Positions 45,050 to 57,654 of a stretch of DNA of 64,000 nt are shown piece by piece (position 1 is the first letter of the stretch; every line of letters begins with the position of its first letter). Origin of the DNA: Catonia carolina (lineage: Eukaryota; Arthropoda; Insecta; Hemiptera; Achilidae). Made by a program: the position numbers and the translations under genes. The notes under the pieces are model-generated. The model saw nothing but the letters and a program-made list of their open reading frames with translations. It did no database searches and had not been told where the DNA came from. The stretch covers positions 5,095,501 to 5,159,500 of the forward strand of contig JAQMRL010000011.1 of assembly GCA_035578175.1 (NCBI GenBank), in the 5' to 3' direction.

Positions 45050-45915
45050 AAGATTTTGGTCGAAGTTTCACATTCCATTACATATATCTGGGCTGCGATG
45101 TCACGAAAATGATAAAGAAATTTTAAAAAGGGTAAATAAGTTTCAGACAATTTGCAGCTTCATTAACAAGGTCTTTTGAAAAAAAACAAGAAGAGATACA
45201 AGAATACGCATGTATGACATGATGGCATTTCCCTACTGGTATATGGTTGCAAGTCATAGGTGCTAAGAACAGCCCAATTAAGGAAAGTAGAAGCCGCTGA
45301 CATGACATTCATGAGATCGGCGAGGGGATGCTCCCTGCGAGATCGGATTCGTAGTAATGTCGTCAGGAGAGAACTGGGTAGACACGAAACCTTCCTAGAG
45401 AAAATGAGCAGATACAGGACTCGATGGAAAAATCATGTCACAAGAATAACAAGTGAAAGGGTCACAGAAAGAGTTAAGCATTGAATTATTGCCAAATTGG
45501 AAGAAGAAGTTTGGGTAGACCAAGGAAAAGGTAGTTTGAGGCTGAAACAGGAGTAGCGTATATAGATTTATGTAGGCATAAATACATAGGTACGTAGGCG
45601 TAAATAGATTTATGGGGTCGGTGAGGGGATGCTCCCTGCGAGATCAGATTCATAGTAGTGACATCGGGAGAGAACTGGGTAGAGACGAAACCTTCCTAGA
45701 GAAAATGAGCAGATTTAGGACTCGATGGAAAAACCATGTCACAAGAATAACAAGTGAAAGGGTTAAAGGGTAAAGGACTCGAATATTGCCCAATTTGAAG
45801 AAGAAACTTGGGTAGACCAAGGAAAAGGTGCTGCTGTAGGTAAGAGGTGATGCTGTAGGTTTGAGGCTGAAACAGGCGTAGCGACTAATCCGTAAGCGGT
45901 AGAAGAAGAAGAAGA
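45050..45915 (+). pseudogene. LINE C-terminal relic with internal duplication and AAG tail
   Basis: The plus-strand frame at 45,260-45,484 reads KVEAADMTFMRSARGCSLRD, RIRSNVVRREL, and later RYRTRWKNHV, a decayed version of the LINE C-terminus seen at 43.5 kb. A ~280-bp segment (45,322-45,560) recurs at 45,620-45,890. The relic ends in (GAA)n at 45,901-45,917. Confidence 0.7.
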
Positions 45916-45919
45916 AGAT

Positions 45920-47040
45920 TTACTTTTATTATTTTTTAACTTATCAGTTTTAGTAAGGCTACATTGTGGATTTATTTTATTTCTTACACTGAGATACTCA
46001 GCGTCAGAAATCATTTATACATTTAACTGTCAGAAGTGGTCAGTTGTTGATTGGTCATTGGTATAAAGGTTAGATGTAAAAGATTAATGTTAGTCGTCAG
46101 TTATGTAAGTGTGACGTGATTAATTATTCTCTTTTGTAAAGATTTTGTGAACCGTCTTCTTCTTTACTCAAAAAAATTAGTCTTTTACTAACATGAAATT
46201 TCATATTTTATATATTATGTACTTACATTTAGGACGACACCTTTTAAAAAGTTACCAACAGGTATCTTCCGTTAATTGATTTACAATCGTATTTATTAGA
46301 TTCTATTATATTATCTTTGAATGTTGTTAAACTAATGCTGAATTCTAAAAACGTCTGTAGTGCAATTGTATGGTATACGACTGCAAAATGGAAGTTATAG
46401 AGTAAGGTTCCTGGATAACGATTGGGTATAACCCAGAGTGTTAAATCATTGAAATAATACAATTTTGAAGTGGTCACTAAATAATGTCCTATCATATCCA
46501 TAAACTTACATAAAAAAAATCTGGTTGAAACACTCATACAACTTTCTCTTGACAATGCAAATAATGACCAATATAATTTTAAAATTAGTAATAAAACATT
46601 AGAAAAAAACAAAAAACTAACCTAAAAAAACATTACTTCTTAATTTAAATCATGACTGAATGATGCAGTATGAAAACCAACCTTAATTTGGCTTAATAAT
46701 ACCGAAAATTATTTTTTGACGCTAAACTAGGCTCTGCAGGAAAAATAAAAGTTCAAATAAAAATTGTAAATTTTTTAATTTCCTATAAATTTTTTTGTAC
46801 TTTTTTGTCGTAAAATGCATACTAAGACTGAAATCTTAAAAAATCCATTTTTACGCATTTTTGTGAAAAAAAAACAGAAAATCACAAATTACCGCTAACT
46901 AATCGTTATACAAAAAAATTTTTGGTACAAAGAAATGTTTGAAAAAAAAGTTGTAGGATTTTAAATTCTCTACAACTTTTTATTATGTTTTTTTGCGCTA
47001 AAATGCATATTAAAGTCGCAATCTTAAAAAATAATAATTT
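45920..47040. other. AT-rich stretch; one unsupported 122-codon minus ORF
   Basis: The minus-strand ORF at 46244-46612 is hydrophobic and AT-rich. I found no motif or convincing splice pair, so it is not called a gene. Confidence 0.4.
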
Positions 47041-47044
47041 TTTT

Positions 47045-47460
47045 ACGAGAAAACAACATTCCCAAGAACTTCAGCAGACATGGCGCCTACATCTTGTAGA
47101 GCATAAAAAAAATTAGTAAATGAGGTGATTTTTAAAAAATCGTAGGAGCCATTTTTGAGAAAATTGCAAAATAGTGAAAAATGGCACGAATAATTACCAC
47201 TTCTGGTTGACCGATTTTGGTAAAAATATTCGTGTCGGGTCCTCTAGTGGTATCTAACTTAAGTTTCAAGTTTCAACTTTGTACAATGTTTTGTTCTAGA
47301 GATATTCTGTTCACACACACTCACACACACACAGACCAATCGCTAAAAACATGTTTTTTTGGATTCAGGGGGGTCTGAAAACGTTTAGTTCCGGTAAGAA
47401 CTCGATTACGAAAAATCGACATGGAAACAATACTTTCCTTCCTATATGTTCATGTACGCA
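47045..47460 (-). repeat. Family C copy, minus strand
   Basis: Reverse complement of the 19.15-19.72 kb copy (ggttgaccgattttgg, accaatcgctaaaaacatg, aatactttccttcctatat). Confidence 0.75.
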
Positions 47461-47464
47461 AGAG

Positions 47465-48880
47465 AAAGAAAAAATTGTGTTATCGTCATATTAATTTTAA
47501 TGTTTTATATTTATGTATTTATTTTCCCATTACTTTAAAAAAACAGAATTATATCTCGATTTTTGTAACTATTGCAGTGATGAGAAAAAATATTAAGTTT
47601 TTTTATATAGGTATTAAAAAATTTTAAATTGTAATTTAGTCAAGGTAAATTCAGTATAAAGAGCCGACAAACATCGGATGTACTATTGAATTAAGATAGG
47701 CACTTTTACAACAAATAAAAATGTAAAACTACCACAAACCATTCCAACTGCAGCTATAAATTACCGGAATCCTGATGAATTCGCTCTTCTGGCCAGAAAA
47801 CTTGTATTTTAAAGCACTGCAGACATACTCAATGCAACGTCCATTTTGTTCAAGCATCAGACCATCTGAATAGCTCAGAAGATAATTACGGTATGAGTTT
47901 AGTTGAGTGTATATCATTGGAATAAACTACCTTTAATTTTGAAGCTATATAACTAATTAAATGTATTCTTCTTGGATCAATTAAGAAAAATGTAATATTC
48001 AAATTCTAGTCCAAAAGCTCTAGTAGTTTTTACGTCAGAACGAATAACATACACATGGACATCCTTCTAAATTTTTGACTTCAAGAGGTCATTTCCGAAT
48101 AATAAATATTTTCCTTCATCACAATACTTCCTCACTCTGTACTAAAAGAGCACGTGAAAGTAAAATTTTGGTTTAGATGGTTTTATTTTCCTGTTGGGAT
48201 CATATTGGTTTGGCCTACATATTTTATTAAAAAAATAATTTAATGATTAACAAATGTTTCTTGATTTACTTCTGCTCTTAACTTTCTTGTATTTTCATAC
48301 ATCTTTCGACTGAAAAGTGAAGCATTTAATAAAATCTACTTATATTTATGATTCCGGTGTGTGCCTATGTAAGATGAACTTACTATTTAATACTTGCAAT
48401 AATTGTATTTCTGAGGCAGTGAATTTAATTTACGCCAAGTGATTCTGTGTCAACTCACTCATATATGATGATACTAAAGTTAATATTTTGGCACCAGAAC
48501 TGTTTTTCATTCGTTTCTACGTAATGTTGTTGTTACTCTTTAGTGAGAAATAAATAATATTTTAGGCTGTTTATTATTATTTATACGTTTTCTAATGTTT
48601 AGTGTTTAAATTTACTACTATTCTGTTCAAATCTATGTACAACGTAATTTAAAATCTGTATTTTTGAAAATAATGTATATTTTAATTATATATTGAATAT
48701 AGAAATTAGAGATAATTTTTTAACTTAGTTTATTTATCCACAACCTGTAAAAGTATTACAACTAGTGAATCCGTAAATTTTTTTTCAATAAAAATGTCAA
48801 TTCGACGATTAACATTGACTCAATTGACTCGATTTTTTTTTACTCAATGGTGTCAGATGCGTTATTCTTTTTTTAAGTCT
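47465..48880. other. AT-rich stretch without recognised features
   Basis: Nothing supportable was found. Confidence 0.5.
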
Positions 48881-49009
48881 GACTGTTTCTGCTTATTTCT
48901 GCTAATGCAGACAGTGGAGGATGATGATATATGAAAATGAGCAATGAAAAAATGCCAGACCTGACTGCGAACTAGGGCTGGCACCCCAGGGTTAATAATA
49001 TGCTTGAGA

Positions 49010-49231
49010 ATCACCATCCAAAAGTGGTTGATCTATTGCATTCTTCAAGAAAGAAGCTGAAAGATCACACAATATGTTTATGAGGCTTGAGCTAAATCTG
49101 GAAAGAGAGAGGAGAAAGAAGACATACCTGAAGTTGAACTCCAGATAGAGAAGACCTTGATGAAGTATGAGGAAAGCGGCGACATAAATGTTTCCCTTAA
49201 TGCCATCTCGTACATTCAGAAACTGGATTAG
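49010..49231 (+). pseudogene. Short coding relic ending EESGDINVSLNAISYIQKLD
   Basis: A plus-strand frame of about 40 codons ends at TAG (49,229-49,231). It reads EKEDIPEVELQIEKTLMKYE followed by the segment in the call. Upstream, KVVDLLHSSRKKLKD appears in another frame. The codon-like composition suggests a decayed protein-coding sequence, perhaps a transposase C-terminus; the family is not identified. Confidence 0.35.
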
Positions 49232-49522
49232 TTTTTGTAAATAAAATAGATATTGCTAAACATAATCAAAAGATGACGTCGTTAAGACTGATTTTAAACA
49301 CGCCAAAATAATTGCATTATTTTGTGTCATTATTTTTCCAATTCGCAGCCTGGAGAAAGCATGATGGGAATCAGTTTAAGCTAAGGTGACCGCCAAAGTT
49401 CGAATGAATCTTCCATTTATATCGAAGGTGGATCTTATTAGGTAGGAAACGGATCACCCGAACTCAAATGTCCGGAAATTTCTCCCGATCGCAATAGCCC
49501 GTGATCGCATCTGTTCCGAGCC

Positions 49523-49680
49523 AGCCCGTTGGCCTAGTGGTTAGCGCAACTGCCTTCTATAAAATCGTATCCAGGAATATAGACTTGATGGAACTAGGGA
49601 TGACGCTGCGTGATATTCAAGCCTTCCGTCATCGGTAGAACGAGGTAAACCGCTCCGCGTTGTAGTTTTTAACTAAACAA
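49523..49680 (+). repeat. tRNA-derived SINE head, decayed
   Basis: A clear A box (TGGCCTAGTGGTTAGCGC) follows agcccgt. The B box is degraded (gtatccaggaat). The trailing gaggtaaaccgctccg block is unassigned. Confidence 0.55.
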
Positions 49681-50089
49681 ATCCACATTTTAAAAATTCC
49701 TGTAACATCTACCATCAAATTTTCATTTTAATAATTTTCACAATTTGAGTACAGATCAAATAACGAATGTAATGATATAATTGGCAGGTTGTTCGGAATT
49801 CGGGTTTCAAAGAAAAGATAATTCGGAAATTATCTACAGGTTTTTAAAAAATTGAGTTTTAAATTTAGAATTTTGCAGAGCCCTTTAGAAAGAACTGTTA
49901 TATATTCTCTTGAAATTTGGTGAAAATCGGACTACCCCCTTTGATTTTACACGACTTCAAAGTAGGGCTACGGGAAATTAGGCTCAAGAAACGGGCACAT
50001 TTTTTGTTGAAACCGCAATAACGCAACTTAAAACCGTTCCAAAAAATTTGGCCAATCGTTTTAATCAACGCAAATTTTAACAAGAGAAA

Positions 50090-50460
50090 TTTTTGTCTAA
50101 ATTTTATAATTTACTGCCTACAGAAATAAAACAATGTAAAGTGCGAACGAGATTTCAGAAGAGCGTCAAAGGATTTCTATTGGGAACTGAAGGTGTAGAT
50201 ACCTTCTTTCAAGTACTTAGATAAAATAATTATTGGAAAAGTACTAAATAGGGTTACTTTGTATCTTTATATTCTCCTTTCAAAGCCTAAATTGTTTTTA
50301 GTTTAACCTCCCATTGCAAGTTTATTGAGATGTTTTAAGTTGGTCGGCCGCGGGTCTCTTCCGCTCTGAGCGTAAATTCAAATCAATAATGATATTACCA
50401 TCTCACACAGGTCATACCTCAAGATGGCAACTCTTACTCTTACATAAAAAAAAGTAAAAA
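50090..50460 (+). pseudogene. LINE C-terminus and 3' UTR relic
   Basis: The plus strand reads FYNLLPTEIKQCKVRTRFQK then SVKGFLL and a TAA near 50,225. This resembles the WNSLP..V....S...FK..LK..LL terminus of CR1/I-type LINE polymerases. The downstream region ends in an A-rich tail near 50,460. Confidence 0.45.
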
Positions 50461-50464
50461 ATAA

Positions 50465-51225
50465 AAGTACATTAATATTCGATAAGCCGTTTCCGACAAC
50501 TTGCATTCAAACTCAAGTCTTTATAGTTTTGAAACGGATAATATACTTTGATATTATTCAGAACTAACTATATACGACGATAATCAAATTATTATACTTT
50601 ATTTTCCTCAGAAAAATTGAAAATAATTGTTAAACATCATTTTTATTCATTTAAAAAAGAATGAACGAAATATAAATATTTTCCTTTTAAAACTTTTCCT
50701 CTGAATTATCTAAAACCTTTGATGAAATTTCGCTTAATAAATCTCAAAAGTAATTAAAAGTTAATGAAAAAAGCGTTGGTAGAAAAACGAGACTTGTTGG
50801 AATTAAAGCGAAGGCAATTTTTAGTTATAGAATCTATTTACATATTTATAAAGGGAAAAATATTATTTACAATTACTTAAAATGTAGGCCCACCTCTTTT
50901 CCTGAACTAAAGTAACAGAACGTTGTTTGTTTCCCGATTAGCTGTAAAAGTTGGAAAAGAGATTCATCATGCCAAAATTTTTGGATAATATATTTTTATT
51001 TAATCATTGCAATACAACTACTAGTTTATTTAAAATATGTTTTGTTCCATTTCGAAAGGTTTTATCGTCAATTTTCATTTTAATTCTTTTTAACAATGAA
51101 ATATTAGCTTTTCCTGGTCAATAATAGTTTTCATTCTTTTATAAATTTTGACATTAATTATTTAATTTTCAATAAAAAATTAGATCTCCATTTTAGTATA
51201 TTATATCAGTATATTTTGCCCGTAA
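50465..51225. other. AT-rich stretch without recognised features
   Basis: Nothing supportable was found. Confidence 0.5.
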
Positions 51226-51227
51226 CA

Positions 51228-51605
51228 GGTAGGTAAGTGTTAAATTATTTGCACTCGATTTGCTAGTTCAAGGGCTACAAAAAATAGTTCTGTTTCTCAT
51301 CACATGGTCAGCCAATTATACGACTGAACCATTTAAGAACAGAAAAGATAGAGGTGTAGAAGTCACTAGTTAGAGTTATCTCCTCTGAGAGTAATGAATT
51401 TCATCATAATACGGTCAGACCCTGTGGTGAATGAAGTGAAGGTGTCATTTGCAGAATAGAAAGTAGATGCTTTTCGGAGGACCTGGCATGCTGATAAGCA
51501 TACTTTTCCACTCAGTGAGGAAGGCAATAGTAAACTACCTCACTCCTCGTTTTTACTCAGTAAAACCTCCAGAGGTTCAAACCAGCCTTTCGGCTGTTGG
51601 CCTAA
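51228..51605 (-). repeat. Family A copy, minus strand
   Basis: The full block series is in reverse, ending ccagcctttcggctgttggc. Confidence 0.8.
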
Positions 51606-51906
51606 ACAACAAGTTTAGAAGTGGAATTGATGGCAGAAACAGATATTGTGAGTTTTTTTTAGAATTATGAAGTTTACTTGTATTTTACAAAGTAGAAGGA
51701 TTTCTTCATTGACCTTGGTATATACATTGTAGTACGTTTTAGTTTTACGATATTTGACTTTGTGTTGTTCGTCATTCCTATTTTCATTTTGTACTTGTAA
51801 GTACTTGTAAGTTTTGGTACTTTGAGGAGTGATTTGATTCGGAATCTGAATGAGTTTGAAAATGTCAGCTGGTTGCATTACGTTTTAGTATTTTTATTCC
51901 TAAAAT

Positions 51907-54900
51907 TATTTTTATTCCTATAACACGGACCCCTGCCCAGGGATACGGGTGAAGACCACAACGGCAGACATGGCGAAGGAGAGTGTCTCCAGAAACAGCT
52001 TGAATGGCGGAAGTGGCAGCCCAGATTTTAGGGTTAGTATAAAGTCACCGAACGCTTACCGGTATAAGTAATACCCCTTTTCGACCAACAGCTACGGGTG
52101 GAAGAGTTGAAAAGGGCAAGGGCACCCTATTGTCCTAGGGTTGGAAAAATCGACCCTAAAGGCGGAGGAGTTACAATAAGTAACCAACGGCATATGGATA
52201 TGGAAAGCCACGGGATGACTACCATATTAAAGATTCGCAAGGATATCCCTAGTGAAATCATAATGGCATTGACATATGATGGGAAAAGGATTACTGATCA
52301 TGGAACTCGGATACCAAGATCCGGCAGGGGAGGGCTACTAAACAGGCCCTCCCAGGTCGTTATCGAGCGAAACCCCTGTGACACGAAAAAAGGAATGAAT
52401 GCAAAAATGGGATTTAGAATGGGTACATGGAATGTACGGAGACTATATGAACCTGGGAAAACACACAATGTGATAAGAGAAATGAAAAGGTTAAATATAG
52501 CAATTTTGGGCATCAGCGAGATGCGATAGTCGGGGTCCGGCAGGTGCAGTATAGACAATCACGAGGTGTACTACTCAGGAGAAGATGGCACCTTCCACCG
52601 AAATGGGGTAGGATTTATCATCCGCAAAGAGTTAAGTGGATGTGTCAAATCGGTGTGTCACATATCCGATAGAGTAATCACGATGCAATTAAATGCGAAA
52701 CCAGTGGATATCAACCTCATACAGGTTTATGCTCCAACATCGGACAGCGACGAGGAGGAGTTAGAGAAATTTTATGCTGACATCAAGAGTGTAATAGATC
52801 GAATGAAAAATAAAGATATCACTATGATAATGGGGGATTTCAATGCCAAAGTGGGCAAAGGAAGAGAAGACAACATCGTTGGAGACTTTGGCCTCGGCCA
52901 ACGTAACGAGCGAGGGAATCGCTTGATAGAATTCTGTAAGGAGAATCATTTGTGCGTAACAAACACCTTCTTTAAGCTGCCACCGAGGAGACTGTATACC
53001 TGGAAAGCACCTGCAGACACTCAAAGGAACATTGTAAGAAACCAAATTGACTTCGTAATTATAAAGCAACGATATCGAAACGCCGTTAAGTCAACGAAAA
53101 CGTTACCTGGAGCGGATGTTCCCTCAGACCACACCCTGTTGATAAGCGAGGTGAAACTCAGACTTAAGAAAACCATAAGACAGCAACAGACTTACAAATT
53201 GGATACCGACCTGATCCGAGACAGCCGACAAACAATCATAAAATACCTAGAAAACAGATTTCAAGCCATAGATCCAAATATACAGAACCATGAAGAACAT
53301 TGGAAACAGATCAAAGATATAATACACGAGGCTACAAAAAGTATCAAAACGGTCAAAAAAACGAGACAACAGTGGATGACAGAGGAAATTTTAGGGTTGA
53401 TGGACGATAGAAGAAAATACAAAAACAGTGATGCCGAGAGTTATAAAAGAATCAACACGGAAATTAGGAGGAAAATACGGGCGGCAAAAGAATCATGGTA
53501 TAGTAACAAATGCTCAGAAGTGGAGGAATTACAGAAAAAGAACGATACGTTCAACATGTTCAAAAAGGTCAAAGAAATAATCGGAACATACAGATCGTCG
53601 GCAAATAACTTAGTGGATAAAGAGGGCAACATCATCATCAATGAAGGCGATAAACTGGAAAGATGGAAAGAATATAATAGCGAGTTGTTTGGTGATGAAA
53701 GGACAGAAATATTATTAGAAAATACGACGTCTGGACCAAAAATAACATTAGAGGAACTTGAACGAGCTATAAAGCTATCGAAAAACAGGAAGGCAACGGG
53801 ACCAGACGGTATACCTAATGAAATAATCAAAATGTTGGAAAACAATGGCAAGCATCATCTTCTGAACCTCTTTAACAAAATATACGACTCAGGAAACATA
53901 CCCACAGATTGGCTGTTATCAACATTTGTGATGATACCGAAAGGGACGAGTACAAAACAGTGTAGCGATCATCGCACTATCAGCCTGATGAGCCACGTGT
54001 TGAAACTTTTCCTGCGAATATTAAATAGTAGAATGTATAACAAAATAGAAGATCAGCTAAGTGAAACACAATTTGGATTTCGCAACAGCCTCGGAACCAG
54101 AGAAGCATTATTTAGTCTTCAGGTCTTGGTACAGAGATGCAGAGATGTGCAACAGCCAGTCTTTTTGTGTTTTATAGATTTCGAGAAGGCCTTCGATAGG
54201 GTAAGACACGAAGAAATGATCCCAATACTACAGCAGGTGGGAATTGACGATAAGGACCTGAGAATTATCGCGAATCTTTACTGGCACCAGCGCGCGAACA
54301 TCAGAGTTGGCCAGAATATATCAGACGAAGTGGAGATACAACGGGGAGTGCGACAAGGATGCATCCTGTCTCCTTTAATTTTTAATATCTACTCCGAATA
54401 CATATTCAAGGAGGCCTTGGATGAAGTGGACTGCGGCATTCGAGTAAATGGAAGATACATCAATAATTTAAGATACGCGGATGACATGGTCTTACTTGCG
54501 GCAAGCCAAGAGGAATTACAAACACTCGTAAACAGGGTAACCTCAGCTTGTGACAAATATGGTCTAAAGCTCAACGCTTCAAAAACCAAACTTATGGTAG
54601 TTAGCAAGGGAACAATACAACCTGTACAAATCAACGCATACGGTATAAGGCTAAAAAGAGTTGAAAACATCACTTATCTGGGCGCCAGTGTCAACGACAA
54701 ATGGGACATGAGTAAGGAAATAAAGATCCGTATTGAAAAAGCCAGGACCGCCTTCTTTAAATTGAAGAGAATTCTATGTGACAGAGGAATCACCTTAAAA
54801 CTAAAAATCAGATTAACACGCTGTTACATATTCTCCGCTTTGTTATATGGTGCGGAGAGCTGGACGCTGACGACTACTTTAATGAGGAGGCTGGAGGCTT

Positions 54901-55265
54901 TTGAAATGTGGGTCTACAGAAGAATTCTCCGAATAAGTTGGGTGGACCGAGTAAGAAATGAAGAGGTCCTACAGAGAATGAAAAAGAGCACAGAAATAAT
55001 CAGAACAATAAAAACACGTAAGCTCGAATATTTTGGCCACGTGATGAGACACTCAGGAAAATATAACCTTCTGCATCTTGTGATACAGGGTAAAATTGCC
55101 GGAGGGAGAGGACCGGGACGAAGAAGGACGTCTTGGCTACGAAACCTCCATGAGTGGTACCACAAAACATCCACTGAGCTATTCCGAGTTGCAGTGAATA
55201 AAGTGATGGTAGCCAATATGATTGCCAACGTCCGATAGTCGGGCATGGTACTTAAAGAAGAAGAG
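51907..55265 (+). mobile_element. RTE-type LINE, nearly intact, 11-bp target duplication
   Basis: ATTCCTAAAAT occurs at 51896-51906 and 55266-55276, flanking the element. A ~190-bp 5' part precedes the ORF. The 3' end is very short (about 27 bp after the stop) and finishes in AAGAAGAAG, as known for the RTE clade. Confidence 0.85.
52098..55238 (+). pseudogene. RTE-type endonuclease/reverse transcriptase with one in-frame stop
   Basis: This single ORF of 1,046 codons is interrupted only by TAG at 52527-52529. The TAG replaces the Trp normally found after EMR in this motif, and both halves are in the same frame. N-terminal ~100 residues: basic leader. Then an apurinic-type endonuclease: MGTWNVRRLYEPGKT, VYAPTSDSDEEE, IMGDFNAKVGKGREDN (catalytic Asp/Asn) and ADVPSDHTLL (catalytic SDH). 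Then the reverse transcriptase: KATGPDGIPNEIIK, TFVMIPKG, LSETQFGFRNSLGTREALF, CFIDFEKAFDRVRH, RQGCILSPLIFNIYSE, catalytic LRYADDMVLLA and NITYLGASVN. The C-terminus has WTLTTTLMRRLEAFEMWVYR, RNEEVLQRM, LEYFGHVMRH and a GRRRTSW block. The enzyme would nick target DNA and prime cDNA synthesis. Apart from the stop it looks intact, so the insertion is recent. Antisense ORFs inside are shadows. Confidence 0.9.
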
Positions 55266-55276
55266 ATTCCTAAAAT

Positions 55277-55897
55277 GTATCAATAAAAATAGTAGCAAAT
55301 TTTTTATTTGTTTTTAATTTTCCTTTTATATTATTATAACATATTACTTACTATTTTAGTCTTTGCTTATAAGTCTTCCTTACTTCTCCACTAATGAAAA
55401 GTTGATGAAGTCCTTGGTGTAAATGTGTGCTGGTGTAATACTTTTTACTTCGGTTAAGTCTGGAAGACATAGTAAACATTCTTGACTCCTTTTCTTGACT
55501 GTGTGTAGACACACAGTTAACTTATAGCTATTTCTCCTGTTTGTATTCCCTGTTTTATTGTACACTCCGATCTTGTTTGATGTCAGAAATGTAATTAATT
55601 TTTATCGATTTCTTATTCGTTGTGCTTCACTGAATACATTCAGTCAAGTGTTCTGTCAGAAGATGATACTTATACTTCCAGTTACTAAATTTAATGTCTA
55701 ATTTGTTGGAAAACTATTACTCATATGTACTGGAAAGAAAATTATTTTATCAAACGAAAAGTGATTTCATGATATTCATTTAAAAACGTTTTTACAGCAT
55801 GAACGTTTGACGGAAACAGTTTAAAGAGTTTCAAGAGACGTTCTAGTAATACCTCCAGACGGAAAATTTTATTTCTGTAAATAAAAATCGTATAAAA
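55277..55897. other. AT-rich stretch without recognised features
   Basis: Nothing supportable was found. Confidence 0.5.
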
Positions 55898-55910
55898 TTT
55901 ATTCGCACAT

Positions 55911-56280
55911 TATTATTATTTCTAATTTGTGTACGTTGCAATCTGTTCAATTCAGAACAATAAGCAACGCCATGACCCAATGAGATGAAGATGATGTGTA
56001 TGACGTGTAAATGAGGTGTAATCTGTACAGACCCAGGCCGACCATTCCTGAGGGAGTATGGTTAATTGAATCCCAACCATCAAAGTACACCGGTAACCAC
56101 TGTCTAGTATTCCAATCCGTATAAAAGTAACTACCTTCACTAGGATTTGAACCAGGAACCTTCGTCTCCGAAAATCGGCTGTGAAACAGCTGATTTTCGG
56201 AAAAATAGGATTTTCGCCAAAATCAGCTGTGAAACAGCTGATTTTGGCAACGACTTTACCTCTAGACAAACCCGGTGGGT
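55911..56280 (-). repeat. SINE family B, full copy with 13-bp target duplication
   Basis: TTTATTCGCACAT lies at 55898-55910 and 56281-56293. The head region (minus strand) contains two copies of the cagctgtttcacagctg hairpin, whereas the 1.1-kb copy has one. Confidence 0.9.
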
Positions 56281-56407
56281 TTTATTCGCACATGTATCCC
56301 AAAATTATATCTATTCTGTGGACCCACACGTACATTCCGATTACATAGTATGTTATTATGTGATTAAAACCAATATTCAGAACATTTTTGAGCCTAGTGT
56401 CTAAGTA

Positions 56408-57648
56408 CGACGGTCACTATTTATATTTTGAGCCTTGGCAGCACTGATTGTTGTTGGGTATCAGCTGATGTTTTTATTTGAAAGTTTGACATTTTTAACA
56501 ATAACCTACACCAGATATATTGTAAACAAAAAAAATGAAAATGAGTCGTGAAAACTTTCGTGCAATGATTTATTACGATTTCCGACGTGAATTAACTAGA
56601 CAACAGTGCGCTGATCAACTTAATTCCACTTTTGGTGATGAACCCCTATCCTTTGCCACTGTGAAACGCTGGTATAATGAGTTCAATCGTGGTCATCGTT
56701 CTCTCAATGATGAATTTCGTGAAGGTCGTCCAAAGTCGGTTGCTGTTCCTGAAAACATTGACGCTGTGGAAAATATGACCATCCAAGATCGTCATGTGAC
56801 ATATTGTGAGATTGAGACATCTTTAGGCATTAGTCCCACTAGCATACATAAAATATTGCACGAATATTTAGCTTTGAAAAAGGTGTGTTGTCGTTGGATT
56901 CCACACAATTTGACAAAAGCCCAAAAAGATGCCCGTGTCGATTGGTGCAAAAAAAATTATTAAAAATTCAATGTTGGTGCTTCCAAAGAGGTATATAAGA
57001 TTGTAACAGGTGACGAATCATGGATATATGCGTACGAGCCAGAACGAAAACAGCAGTCAGCGGTATGGGTGTTTCAAGACGAACCAAACCCAACAAAAGT
57101 TGTTCGTGCTCAGAGCACTTCAAAACAAATGGTCGCCTGTTTTTTCAGGAAAACTGTTCATGTGGCAACAGTACCTTTAAAGGAGCGTAAAACAGTAAAT
57201 TCTGAATGGTATACAACCATTTGTTTGCCAGTAGTCTATGATGAAATCAGAAAAACAAACAAAAATTGTCGGATCATCCTCCATCAACACAACGCAAGCT
57301 CCCACACATCTCGTGAAACAACCTTTTCAACACTCAAAAGATCGAATTGATGGGTCATCCGCCTTACAGTACAGATTTGGCACCCAATGATTCCTTTTTG
57401 TTCCCAACTATCAAGGATAAATTACGAGGACAACGATTTTTGTCGGCAGAAGAAGCTGTTGAAGCATTCAAAAACCATGTTTTGGAGGTACCCGACGCAG
57501 ACTGGAAAAGATGCTATGAGAACTAGTTCCAACGCATGGAAAAGTGTATAAACCTTAAAGGGGAATATTTTGAAAAGTAATAAAGCCACTTTCAACACAA
57601 AATAGTTTGTATGTATTCTTAGGCTCAACATATAAATAGTGACCGTCG
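56408..57648 (+). mobile_element. Full-length mariner element
   Basis: 1,241 bp with terminal inverted repeats CGACGGTCACTATTTATATT and its counterpart ...AATAGTGACCGTCG, flanked by TA (56406-56407, 57649-57650). Size and layout are those of a complete mariner. Confidence 0.9.
56535..57580 (+). pseudogene. Mariner transposase, inactivated
   Basis: The N-terminal half is open from ATG at 56535: RENFRAMIYYDFRRELTRQQ and FATVKRWYNEF (first HTH), SLNDEFREGRPKSV linker, HVTYCEIETSLGISPTSIHK (second HTH), then WIPHNLTKAQKDARVDWCKK, where an indel in an A-run near 56,950 brings a stop at 56961. The catalytic domain resumes in another frame with IVTGDESWIYAYEPE (first Asp). The second catalytic position reads LHQHNASSH, so the expected Asp before Asn is His. 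A frameshift near 57,340 precedes a YSTDLAPND block (third Asp, DD34D type), and a TAG replaces Trp near 57,523. At least three lesions plus a missing catalytic residue make it dead, though the element ends are intact. Confidence 0.88.
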
Positions 57649-57654
57649 TAGCAA

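Noticed and set aside
52298..55246. Several antisense ORFs (86-136 codons) inside the RTE element
   Set aside because: Antisense shadows of a strong coding frame.
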